Source: DATNPX01 sp036702975
GTDB taxonomy: Bacteria > Cyanobacteriota > Vampirovibrionia > Obscuribacterales > Obscuribacteraceae
Assembly: GCA_036702975.1 (NCBI GenBank)
Contig: DATNPX010000026.1
Span: 62,001 to 126,000 of the forward strand
Reading direction: 5' to 3'
DNA length: 64,000 nt
Numbering within the stretch: position 1 is the first letter of the stretch; each line of letters begins with the position of its first letter. The notes below the pieces were generated by a model. It worked only from the letters and a program-made list of their open reading frames with translations. It made no database searches and was not told where the DNA came from. Below, one piece after another: positions 1-7,679 of the stretch. A program made the position numbers and the translations under genes.

Positions 1-947
1 TGCTGAATATTCCGGTAATTACCTCAATTCTTGGGAAGTCGTCTTTTCCTGAGTCGAACAAGAATTTCATAGGCAACTACTTCGGACGTTTTGGTGACAC
101 TGGAGTGCGCGAATATGTGGAATCAGCAGATTGCATCTTAAATATAGGTGCTGTGCTTACTGAAATGGAGACTGGCGGATACACAGCCAATCTACCGCCG
201 GAAAAGCTGATTCAGATCATTTTACGACAAGCGACTTGCGGATACAAAAACTATCAAGGTATCGACCTGAAGACATTCGTAGAGAGCTTGCTCGGACAGC
301 TCAAAAAAGAGAAGAACCTACCGCGTTTCGAGCTGCCTCAAATAACCAAAGAAGAGATAAAAGGGTCTGCTTCATCTGAGAACTTGATGGTGGCAGACAT
401 AATCCAACAGTTGAACCAGTTTCTCACTGATGATTACGTGGTGGCATCAGACGTCGGTGACTGCTTATACGCAGGACTATCGTTGACGACCGACACCTTC
501 ATTGCGCCCGGATATTATTCCAGCATGGGATTCGGAGTGCCTGCAGGTATTGGTGCACAGATTGCCCAACCAGAAAAACGTGCCCTGGTTTTGGTTGGAG
601 ATGGCGCCTTCCAGATGACCGGGCTGGAAATGAGCACAGCCGCAAAACAAGGCATGAACCCAATCATCATCGTGTTCAATAATGCCATCTATGGAATGCT
701 TCGTTTCATCGATCAACAACGCGAATACTACGATCTACCGAAGTGGGACTATGCGATGCTCGCTAAAGCGGTCGGCGGAGACGGGGTTGTTGCCCGGACA
801 AAAGAAGAGTTTGCCGATGCTTTGAAAAACGCGAAACGATCTAACAAAATATTTTTGATCGACGCACAAATACCGCAAAGCGACATATCACCTACATTAA
901 CCCGCTTGACAGACCATTTCGGTGCCAAGGTCAGGGCTTCCATCTAG
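1..947 (+). CDS. Thiamine-diphosphate-dependent 2-keto acid decarboxylase, C-terminal part (5' truncated)
   Basis: The frame is open from the left edge, so the N-terminal part lies outside the window; the GTG at 105 is internal. About 315 residues are visible. They start in the middle domain (the ILGKSSFPE stretch resembles pyruvate/indolepyruvate decarboxylases) and run through the C-terminal cofactor domain. GDGAFQMTG followed about 20 residues later by FNNAIYGM is the GDG...NN motif that binds Mg2+ and thiamine diphosphate. By family the enzyme decarboxylates a 2-keto acid to an aldehyde in the cytoplasm. The substrate cannot be read from this fragment, and an acetolactate-synthase-like or benzoylformate-decarboxylase-like role is not excluded. 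No partner gene is visible. Confidence 0.85.
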   Translation, partial: LNIPVITSILGKSSFPESNKNFIGNYFGRFGDTGVREYVESADCILNIGAVLTEMETGGYTANLPPEKLIQIILRQATCGYKNYQGIDLKTFVESLLGQLKKEKNLPRFELPQITKEEIKGSASSENLMVADIIQQLNQFLTDDYVVASDVGDCLYAGLSLTTDTFIAPGYYSSMGFGVPAGIGAQIAQPEKRALVLVGDGAFQMTGLEMSTAAKQGMNPIIIVFNNAIYGMLRFIDQQREYYDLPKWDYAMLAKAVGGDGVVARTKEEFADALKNAKRSNKIFLIDAQIPQSDISPTLTRLTDHFGAKVRASI

Positions 948-990
948 AAGCAAACGGCGCTCGAGAGATTTCTGAGCTCGAAGGAGTTCT

Positions 991-1500
991 TTAGGGAAAC
1001 TCCGGCTGCTGCGAGCTGCTTTCCGGCGCCGGTGTCATCGGCACCGCCTGAACTGGCTGACCGAAACACCACATCGACTCAGGCATGTAGAATTCATCGC
1101 CACCCCAGGTCGAAGGAAGCGGAGTGGAATGCCCGGTCGTTAGCCCTTGTGCTCTGGTGCCCACAATGCCCGCTCCGATTCGATGCTCGGGCGTAAACTC
1201 AAAGTATGGAGACAAAGAGCGTGCGCCCTCGTCACCATAAATCAGTTCCGCCATGCCACCAGCTTCGTAAACAAAGCTGTCAGTTGTTACAGGCGGCAAG
1301 CCGTTCCGTACACGACCGGTATCAATATTTAGCGGATTGCGATAGATCGACTGTATGGTTCGGTCAGGAAGATATTCAGAGGACACCTCGGTTTTAAAAG
1401 GTACCATCCCGGAATAATCGTAGTCGAAAGATTGTGCGAAAGATGGACGAATGCTGCAAAGTATTAAAGCAGTTAGTAATAAGAATGCATATTTAGTCAT
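991..1500 (-). CDS. Small secreted protein of unknown function
   Basis: 169 residues beginning with a clear signal peptide: a short basic start, a hydrophobic core (FLLLTALILC) and a probable cleavage after SFA, before QSFDYDYSG. A good ribosome site (GAAGGGAT) lies just upstream of the ATG at 1500. The mature part is rich in Pro, Gly, Ser and aromatic residues, and ends in a Ser/Gln/Pro tail (PAPESSSQQPEFP). No lipobox or known domain is visible. The protein is probably periplasmic or exported. It stands alone, convergent with the upstream decarboxylase and separated by 127 bases from the membrane-protein operon. Confidence 0.6.
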   Translation of the reverse strand: MTKYAFLLLTALILCSIRPSFAQSFDYDYSGMVPFKTEVSSEYLPDRTIQSIYRNPLNIDTGRVRNGLPPVTTDSFVYEAGGMAELIYGDEGARSLSPYFEFTPEHRIGAGIVGTRAQGLTTGHSTPLPSTWGGDEFYMPESMWCFGQPVQAVPMTPAPESSSQQPEFP

Positions 1501-1627
1501 ATCCCTTCAACCCATGTTTGAGTGGAAACAAAATCTATTGAGTGTACGGGGCGTGATCGTATGTTGCACTATCACTCTTTCAAGAGGCTTGCAAAGTGAG
1601 CCATCATCACAATTTCAGCAGCCGACA

Positions 1628-3013
1628 TCATTTGGGCGCGAGATTGATAGACCAATCAGACGGCCACAGGCGAAGCTTATAATTCGGGTCCTGGCGCCAA
1701 GCCTGGATCTCGCCCTTCCAGGACGGTCCTTCGGCATACTGGCTTGGCGTCATGTAGAACTCCTGCAAGCCAATTATAAGCAGCCAAACTGCAACGGATT
1801 GGAAAGCACGCTTGGTCCAACCTGTAGATTGAAAGGATAGAGCGAGCAGTGACAGTTCGATAAGAATCTGCGGAGCAAAGGCATAGCGCTGGTTGATACC
1901 AACCAACAACGAATCATAACGACTACCAAGACAGCCAGCGTAACCCACTGTTATAAGCGAAACAGCGGAAAGGAAAAACCATTTAACCTCAGCATATTTG
2001 CTGCGAGACACAGAAGCAGCAAGCAGTCCAAAAACTACGACAACTGCCATCATTTGCGGCACCATATTCAGTGTACCTTGCAGATAGGCCGGCTGCCAAC
2101 CTTGCGCTATCTCCAAACTCTCACCATATCCTAGAAATGGAGACAGTATGTGTTTAACAAAGACAATATCCAGAAACAGCTGCGGATCAATTCCGAACGT
2201 AGTTTGCGTCACCAGATGTTGTACTTGACGCCCACTCGGCTTGTAAAAGAACAAAAACTGAAGAACAGTCGCAAGCCCAACGCAAAGAAATTGAAGCAAT
2301 CGAGCTTTGGACTTATCGATCAATGTCCTCAGCATAAAAAGTGGTGCCAATACAGCGGAGCCCGGACCACTCAGCGGTGCCAACCAAAGAATCGCGTACT
2401 GAAACCACTTCCCTAAACCGGCCGCCGGTTCAAGAGCAAGGATCAACGCTGTGCACAACGTTAGATGAAAATGGCTATTCGTGGGAGTGAGCCAGACCTC
2501 CTGGCAAAGCGGAATGGTTGCGATAAACAGTAACGATGCAACAAAAAGCTTCCGCTCTTGAAGCCATGGTGCTCGACTGAGAGCCAATAGCACAAGCGGA
2601 AATGACTGTACAACGAGCGCAATCAAAACCGTAACGCGGCAGGCATATTTTAGCGGAACGCAGTTGGCGAGCACGCCAGCCACGTTAGCCACAAAATTGA
2701 GATACCCCGCGTGTGAGTAAAGAAGCGTTTTATACCAGGGTAATTCCCTTCCCAAAAGAAAGAATACTCGCCCATCCTCCGCCCAGAACCGTCCTTTCAA
2801 AACGGCTGGTATACGAATCGCAATGAGAGCGAGAGAAAGCAGCACCCAAAGCCACTTCTCTCTGTAAGCAACAATCGATGCTTCCTGAGGTGATGAAACA
2901 CCCGGCAGCGACTGAGAGGAACTAGCCGAAGATTCAGCGTCACCTTGTATTGACACCGTTGCACTGCTGCTTACTTCGTTCGCATCACCAGTCGTCGGAC
3001 TGCTAACAGCCAT
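1628..3013 (-). CDS. Polytopic membrane protein, GT-C-like, paralogue of the protein at 35818-37131
   Basis: 461 residues: a ~50-residue hydrophilic Ser-rich N-terminus, then roughly ten hydrophobic segments. After the first segment comes RFWAEDGRVFF, an acidic motif in the first outward loop, where GT-C glycosyltransferases carry their catalytic acid. The C-terminal tail has GPSWKGEIQAWRQDPNY. Both regions, and most of the core (APLSGPGSA, CQEVWL), match the protein at 35818-37131 (RFWAEEGTIFF, GPSWRSEVRHWRADPSY), so the two are paralogues. Its ATG overlaps the stop of the upstream gene (TAATG), implying translational coupling. A lipid-linked-sugar glycosyltransferase role is inference from topology and the acidic loop. 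Confidence 0.6.
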   Translation of the reverse strand: MAVSSPTTGDANEVSSSATVSIQGDAESSASSSQSLPGVSSPQEASIVAYREKWLWVLLSLALIAIRIPAVLKGRFWAEDGRVFFLLGRELPWYKTLLYSHAGYLNFVANVAGVLANCVPLKYACRVTVLIALVVQSFPLVLLALSRAPWLQERKLFVASLLFIATIPLCQEVWLTPTNSHFHLTLCTALILALEPAAGLGKWFQYAILWLAPLSGPGSAVLAPLFMLRTLIDKSKARLLQFLCVGLATVLQFLFFYKPSGRQVQHLVTQTTFGIDPQLFLDIVFVKHILSPFLGYGESLEIAQGWQPAYLQGTLNMVPQMMAVVVVFGLLAASVSRSKYAEVKWFFLSAVSLITVGYAGCLGSRYDSLLVGINQRYAFAPQILIELSLLALSFQSTGWTKRAFQSVAVWLLIIGLQEFYMTPSQYAEGPSWKGEIQAWRQDPNYKLRLWPSDWSINLAPK

Positions 3014-3618
3014 TATTCGAAATCAACAGCCTGCCGTGCTGCAATGTCCAAGTGCACGAGGCGCTCGATTGTTGCAGTCAGAAGTTCAAAAATGCCGTTG
3101 AGACGGTCGAAGCTATTGATAGAACCTTTCTCAGCGAAGGCGAGAGCGTTAACTCCACTTGGAGGATTGATGCCGTAGTTTTTGTGCTGGTGGTCAATAG
3201 TGGTCAAATTGACAGCTTTCTGATTCAGAAAAAGCTCGCATAGCGCTGCATCAGCAAAGACCTCACGCAACAGAGCTGGGTTGCTGCCCTGAACGATGAA
3301 GGCCTTGTCGAAAGCCGCTTCGCCAACTACGACATCTTGCACACCGAAAATCTTACCGACCTCTTCGATGGTGCTGGAATTGTGCAATGCCAGCTTGAAT
3401 TCGTGCAAAGGTTTATATGGAAGCGCAATCACGGTCGTTTCGGCGATCGACTTACCGATCGGGTGCGAGTGCATCTTCATGTGCACCTTCCAAGGCTTTG
3501 TCTGCAAGGGCAGTCTAGCTTCAGTCAAATAGGTACCATCGGTAAACTCGCCCTGCATCTCTTCAGCAAGATCCATCCATACCGACTTCCAACCAAAAAC
3601 GCTGCTCCGTAGCTTCAT
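3013..3618 (-). CDS. Conserved-looking cytoplasmic protein of unknown function
   Basis: 201 residues from the ATG at 3618. That start is preferred over an in-frame ATG at 3651 because GGGAG and AGG lie upstream of it, and because a strong extended -10 element at 3655-3663 would place the transcription start at about 3648. There is no signal peptide or membrane segment. The middle reads FGVQDVVVGEAAFDKAFIV, followed by a segment ending in LCELFL, suggesting a compact alpha/beta domain I cannot name. It is the first gene of a two-gene operon with the GT-C-like membrane protein (1-nt overlap TAATG), but the sequence does not show how it would serve it. Confidence 0.55.
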   Translation of the reverse strand: MKLRSSVFGWKSVWMDLAEEMQGEFTDGTYLTEARLPLQTKPWKVHMKMHSHPIGKSIAETTVIALPYKPLHEFKLALHNSSTIEEVGKIFGVQDVVVGEAAFDKAFIVQGSNPALLREVFADAALCELFLNQKAVNLTTIDHQHKNYGINPPSGVNALAFAEKGSINSFDRLNGIFELLTATIERLVHLDIAARQAVDFE

Positions 3619-3654
3619 CGCGCCTATCTCCCAGACAGATTCAAAGACCATTAA

Positions 3655-3663
3655 TTTATAGCA
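3655..3663 (-). promoter_or_regulatory. Extended -10 promoter element of the 3618-1628 operon
   Basis: On the minus strand the sequence reads TGC TATAAA, a TGn-extended -10 hexamer with five of six consensus bases. No good -35 is visible 16-18 bases upstream, as is common for extended -10 promoters. The expected start point near 3648 leaves a ~30-base leader before the ATG at 3618. Confidence 0.45.
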
Positions 3664-3673
3664 GTAGAGCAGG

Positions 3674-3704
3674 TTGCAAACATGTTCAAATTTTCAGCTA
3701 AAAT
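3674..3704 (+). promoter_or_regulatory. Possible promoter of the MATE transporter gene
   Basis: TTGCAA (3674-3679) and TAAAAT (3699-3704) resemble -35 and -10 hexamers, but the 19-base spacing is long. The pair is divergent from the promoter at 3655-3663 and sits just upstream of the ATG at 3731. Confidence 0.3.
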
Positions 3705-3730
3705 GATGTTTCGCAAAAGGCATCCTGCAA

Positions 3731-5134
3731 ATGACCGAAGCCCGTCCGCTGGCAGCAGACAAAACCGAAGACAGTAACGAAAAAGAAGCCGAAGACATCC
3801 TCGTCACAGGCAGCCTGTGGAAGGCGATCTGGACTATGTCTTGGCCGCTTCTTTTGACGACCACGAGCAGCTCGCTCGTAGGTTTAGTTGACGTGCAAAT
3901 CTCTCGCAAACTCGGCTCGGCGGCACAGGCCGCAGTCGGGGTCTCAGAGCAGATTCTCTTCATGTTCATGGTTTTCCTCATGGCGCTGGGTGTTGGAACG
4001 ACGGCGCTTGTCTCGCGAGCTGCCGGCGCACGTGATTCCGAGGAAGTCGACCGTGCCACAGGTCAATCACTTTCCCTTTCTATAGCGACAGGGGTAGTTC
4101 TGACCCTAGCCTGCCTCGCCGTAAGCGGGTTCGTCATCACACGTTCTGGAAATGCTCCGGATGTTGCCGAAGCAGCACAGAAGTATCTCAATATATATGC
4201 ATTCATGCTCATTCCCGTCAGTCTCAATGTCATCATCAATTCTGCCTTTCGAGCGATCGGGCGAGCGAAGGCCCCGCTCGTCGTAATTCTTACCAGCACG
4301 ATGGTTACAATCGTTGGTGATTACCTGACGGTCATCAAAAATTGGCCTGTGCCAGGTCTGGGCTTACGCGGTATTGCAGCCTCGGGTGTGGTCGGCAGCT
4401 GCGTCGCTGTGACAGTGGCACTGTATTTGGTGCTCAAATCCCCGCTTCGAAGCAGCCTAAAATGGATGTTCCCTTTTTCCAAATCCTATTCGCTCAGGAT
4501 ATTGAGAGTCGGCATTCCATCGGCATTGAACAGGCTCTCTTGGTCTCTCAGCGTTTTTGTTCTCTTCGCCATCCTTAGACACTGCGACAATGCTACATGT
4601 GCACTTGCCTCGTGGACCATCGGTATGCGTGTAGAGGCGCTGATATTCATGCCTTTGCTGGCGTTGAGCTTGGCAGTATCTTCAATTGTCGGGCAGAACC
4701 TGGGAGCAAAAAAGACTGACCGCGCCGTAAAAGCTGGATGGCAAGTGACTTTTATCGGCATCGGTATGATGTTGGTGCTGGGAAGCGGACTTTATTTTGG
4801 AGCAGACTTTCTTGCTCATACAATGAGCCAAGATCCAGTGACGATCGATTTCACCCGTTCTTACCTTCGCGTAAACGCACTAGCTGAGCCGTTTCTCGCC
4901 CTCGCGATGGTACTGAGTGGAGCTCTGCAAGGAGCCGGCGACACGCGTACACCGATGTGGATTACGATTTTTACCAACTGGATCGTTCGCTTGCCAGTTG
5001 CCTGGGCGCTTGCGATCACCTTGCATCTTGGACCGGTTGGAGCCTGGATGGCTATGGCCACATCCATCTGCATGAACGGCACACTGACTACAATTTGGTA
5101 TCGTTCAAAGCGTTGGATTAAAACCACTGTTTGA
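3731..5134 (+). CDS. MATE-family multidrug/sodium antiporter
   Basis: 467 residues with about twelve hydrophobic segments after a ~35-residue hydrophilic start. The early segment MSWPLLLTTTSSSLVGLVDV matches the first MatE repeat, with the usual pattern of small residues and a mid-helix Asp. FRAIGRAKAPL and the parallel LQGAGDTRTPMWIT are the matching loop motifs of the two six-helix repeats typical of NorM/DinF-type proteins. Length is normal for the family (about 450-470). By family it exports cationic drugs or metabolites across the inner membrane using H+ or Na+. A role in flipping a lipid-linked glycan is possible, because an O-antigen ligase-like gene lies next to it (convergent, 47 bases away). 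Confidence 0.88.
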   Translation: MTEARPLAADKTEDSNEKEAEDILVTGSLWKAIWTMSWPLLLTTTSSSLVGLVDVQISRKLGSAAQAAVGVSEQILFMFMVFLMALGVGTTALVSRAAGARDSEEVDRATGQSLSLSIATGVVLTLACLAVSGFVITRSGNAPDVAEAAQKYLNIYAFMLIPVSLNVIINSAFRAIGRAKAPLVVILTSTMVTIVGDYLTVIKNWPVPGLGLRGIAASGVVGSCVAVTVALYLVLKSPLRSSLKWMFPFSKSYSLRILRVGIPSALNRLSWSLSVFVLFAILRHCDNATCALASWTIGMRVEALIFMPLLALSLAVSSIVGQNLGAKKTDRAVKAGWQVTFIGIGMMLVLGSGLYFGADFLAHTMSQDPVTIDFTRSYLRVNALAEPFLALAMVLSGALQGAGDTRTPMWITIFTNWIVRLPVAWALAITLHLGPVGAWMAMATSICMNGTLTTIWYRSKRWIKTTV

Positions 5135-5181
5135 CCGCGCAAGCGTTTGAGTTGGCTAATTCTCTGCCTTGGGCAACCCAG

Positions 5182-6420
5182 TTAATTTTCCGAGCTAAGC
5201 AACGCCAGAACGAACCATAAAACTAGTCGTACTTGCCCTGTACCGAAGTTATACTCCGCCAATCCGGAGACGGTCAAAGATAGAACAGCAGCGAAGACAC
5301 CAAGCGCCAGCCCGCGCTCGCTGCGTTGCTTTGAACTTTGGAAACGCGAACCAGCCTCTGTGTTTCTGAACATGTGTTTCACAGCCAACACCAGCGAGCA
5401 AATCACAATCCATATATAAGAAGCGAGACCGATGATGCCTGCGGTGGACAAAACTTGCAAAATGTTGCTGTGCGCATGCGCTAAGGAGTCTTGGCCGATT
5501 TCTGTGGCGGCCTCGATTCTTATGCGGGGAAATTTCGTTGTGCCGATTCCAGTCAGAGGAGACTTTAGAAACTCAGTATAGGCCTGGCGCCATATCTGAA
5601 GCCTGGCTGTAACGCCGGGGTCTGCCTGCCCTGAGAATATCGGCATCAACCGTGTCTTAATTACCGGCACAAAGCACCAAGCGGCAATAGCGGCTGCGCT
5701 CAAACCACCAGCAGCTACCGCCATGGTATGCCATGAAAGCAACGCGGTAGCAACTATGGTTGCTACCACAAAACCAAGCCAAGCACTGCGTTCACTGGAA
5801 AAGAACAAACCGGATAAGTTACCGAATAAAAGCAACAGATAAAGATATCTATTACTGAACGGAGCACGAAAGCGGCAAAACCCTCCGGTCACGAAAATCC
5901 CCAAAGCGATCAAGCCGAAAACCTGCATCACGCCCGAATAGGCCATAGGCTCTGACATAAACCCTGTGCCCTGCAGGTACTTTTCTGTCCATGGATGCCA
6001 ATTGAAAATTTGCTGCACAGCGGCAACAAAACCCGAGAGACTCGAAAAAATGAGCATGGCAAGCGTCGCAGGTAAGCGCAGATTGGGAAGTCGCTTAAAA
6101 ATGTCAAATGCCCAAAAATAAACGATCAAGGGGCGCAGAGTTTTGAGATTTTCAAAGAACTCCTTAACGGTGAAAACAGGCTCGTGACGACCGACACCGG
6201 AGATGGTCACAGTCAGTACATACAGAACAATCGGTACAAGAAGCGGACCCACAGCAAGCATACGTTTCGAATCTCCGTTTCCACGGAACCGCATGAAAAG
6301 CCAGATTACCCAGACAATGAGTCCAGCGATGAGAACGATCCATGTTACGGTGATGCGAAAAGAGAGTGCGATAGCGAAGGCACAAACGAGCAAACCAAGA
6401 AGGCGTTCGAGTTTAGGCAA
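5182..6420 (-). CDS. O-antigen ligase/polymerase family membrane protein (Wzy/WaaL-like)
   Basis: 412 residues with about eleven hydrophobic segments and a large periplasmic loop before the C-terminal ones. That loop carries the family signature: SPLTGIGTTKFP, then AHAHSNILQVLSTAGIIGLA. The conserved His-rich stretch is typical of the Wzy_C/O-antigen ligase superfamily. By family it joins glycan repeats or transfers a glycan from undecaprenyl diphosphate to an acceptor at the periplasmic face. The sequence does not tell polymerase from ligase. The ATG at 6420 overlaps the 3' end of trpS by 8 bases, so the two are likely co-transcribed and coupled, an odd partnership between housekeeping and surface functions. 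Confidence 0.82.
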   Translation of the reverse strand: MPKLERLLGLLVCAFAIALSFRITVTWIVLIAGLIVWVIWLFMRFRGNGDSKRMLAVGPLLVPIVLYVLTVTISGVGRHEPVFTVKEFFENLKTLRPLIVYFWAFDIFKRLPNLRLPATLAMLIFSSLSGFVAAVQQIFNWHPWTEKYLQGTGFMSEPMAYSGVMQVFGLIALGIFVTGGFCRFRAPFSNRYLYLLLLFGNLSGLFFSSERSAWLGFVVATIVATALLSWHTMAVAAGGLSAAAIAAWCFVPVIKTRLMPIFSGQADPGVTARLQIWRQAYTEFLKSPLTGIGTTKFPRIRIEAATEIGQDSLAHAHSNILQVLSTAGIIGLASYIWIVICSLVLAVKHMFRNTEAGSRFQSSKQRSERGLALGVFAAVLSLTVSGLAEYNFGTGQVRLVLWFVLALLSSEN

Positions 6421-7459
6421 AACCTTCGTCTTCCGTCCAGGAGACCATTCCCATAATTTCGCGCACGTCCTTCAGAGTCTGCCGCGCAACTTTGCGAGCC
6501 TTCTGATTTCCGTATTTGATAATCTTAGTCACCTGCTCAGGATCTGCAGCGAGCTTTATACGTCGCTCGCGCATTTCAGAGAAGAAATCATTGAGACTGT
6601 TAGCCAATCGCTCCTTGCATTGAACACAGCCGATGGCGGCACTTTCGCATTCTTCCTTAACTTGCGCGGTCATTGAGGGAGCGATTACTTTATAGAGCGG
6701 CCAAGGCACCTCGCAGATATCTGTGTGACCTGGATCTTTCCTGGCAATTCGAGTACGGTCGGTGACCATGCTCTTGGTTTTCTTGATGGTATCTTCGGCA
6801 GTATCAGCAATTTTTATGTCGTTGCCGTAAGACTTGCCCATTTTTTGACCGTCAGTACCTTTCAACAAAGGCGTGGTCGTAAACTCAGGTTTTGGTTCCG
6901 GGAAATATTCGACGCCATAAACGTGATTGAAGCGTCTTGCCACAGATCTCGCGAACTCCAGATGCGATTCTTGATCTTTTCCTACTGGAACAAGCTCCCC
7001 ACGAAACGCCAGTATATCTGCAGTCATCAGAACAGGATAGCCAAGGAGCCCGTAATTGACTTTCTCCATCGCCTCCGTTTCGTTGGCAGCAAGCATCTTC
7101 ACCATGTCTTTGAGCGTAGGCTCTCGTTCAACCCAATTCTGCGGCGTAATCATCGACAGCAACAGATGTAATTCTGCGATCTCAGGCACTGCACTTTGCA
7201 CATAAATCGTTGACCCATCAGGATCGATTCCGGCAGCCAACCAGTCCAACACGATCTCCCAAATATCAGCCTTGATCTGCTTACTATTTTGATACTTGGT
7301 CGTCAGCGCGTGCCAATCGACAACTGAGAAATAAGATTCGAACTGGCTCTGAAAACGCACCCAGTTCAAAAGAGCACCAAAGTAATGCCCGATATGCAAC
7401 CGTCCCGTGGGACGCATACCGGACATGATTCGTTTATTCTTTAGTGCTTGCGCAGTCAC
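6413..7459 (-). CDS. trpS: Tryptophanyl-tRNA synthetase
   Basis: 348 residues, normal for bacterial TrpS. The class I signatures are both present: GRLHIGHYFGALLNW (HIGH) near residue 20 and KMGKSYGN (KMSKS) near residue 205. It charges tRNA-Trp with tryptophan in the cytoplasm. The start is a GTG at 7459, giving MTAQALKNKRIMSGMRPTG; the following catalytic fold begins where expected. The next gene (O-antigen ligase-like) overlaps its 3' end by 8 bases. A 37-codon gene ends 15 bases before the GTG, so the three form a likely transcription unit. No T-box-like leader is visible. Confidence 0.96.
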   Translation of the reverse strand: MTAQALKNKRIMSGMRPTGRLHIGHYFGALLNWVRFQSQFESYFSVVDWHALTTKYQNSKQIKADIWEIVLDWLAAGIDPDGSTIYVQSAVPEIAELHLLLSMITPQNWVEREPTLKDMVKMLAANETEAMEKVNYGLLGYPVLMTADILAFRGELVPVGKDQESHLEFARSVARRFNHVYGVEYFPEPKPEFTTTPLLKGTDGQKMGKSYGNDIKIADTAEDTIKKTKSMVTDRTRIARKDPGHTDICEVPWPLYKVIAPSMTAQVKEECESAAIGCVQCKERLANSLNDFFSEMRERRIKLAADPEQVTKIIKYGNQKARKVARQTLKDVREIMGMVSWTEDEGFA

Positions 7460-7474
7460 GATTGAGCTTTATTT

Positions 7475-7588
7475 CTAGCCCTTGTTGGACTTTGCTTTGC
7501 CAATGTTTTGGCGAATTCTCTCTTGCTGACGGCGTTGCTTAGCGATTCTTCTTTTTTTCTTTTCGCGTGCGTTGTATTGTGCGGTCAT
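7475..7588 (-). CDS. 37-residue highly basic microprotein upstream of trpS
   Basis: The ATG at 7588 is preceded by a strong ribosome site (AGGAG, 5-7 bases away) and opens 37 codons ending at TAG (7475-7477). The product starts MTAQYNAREKKKRRIAKQ and is dominated by Arg, Lys and Gln, about 40 percent basic, with a heptad-like pattern that could form one charged helix. It has no signal peptide. It ends 15 bases before trpS, so it is probably translated from the trpS message. An RNA- or ribosome-binding role is suggested only by composition. The good ribosome site and tight gene spacing argue that it is real. Confidence 0.55.
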   Translation of the reverse strand: MTAQYNAREKKKRRIAKQRRQQERIRQNIGKAKSNKG

Positions 7589-7679
7589 GACCACTCCTGC
7601 TGATTGACAATCCGGCAAATTCGAGACTGAGCTTTCACTCATCTATCGCCGGGTTTCTGAATATAGCACGTCCTAAGTC

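Noticed and set aside
5135..5181. Terminator between the MATE and O-antigen ligase genes
   Set aside because: Only a four-base TGGG/CCCA stem is present, too weak to call.
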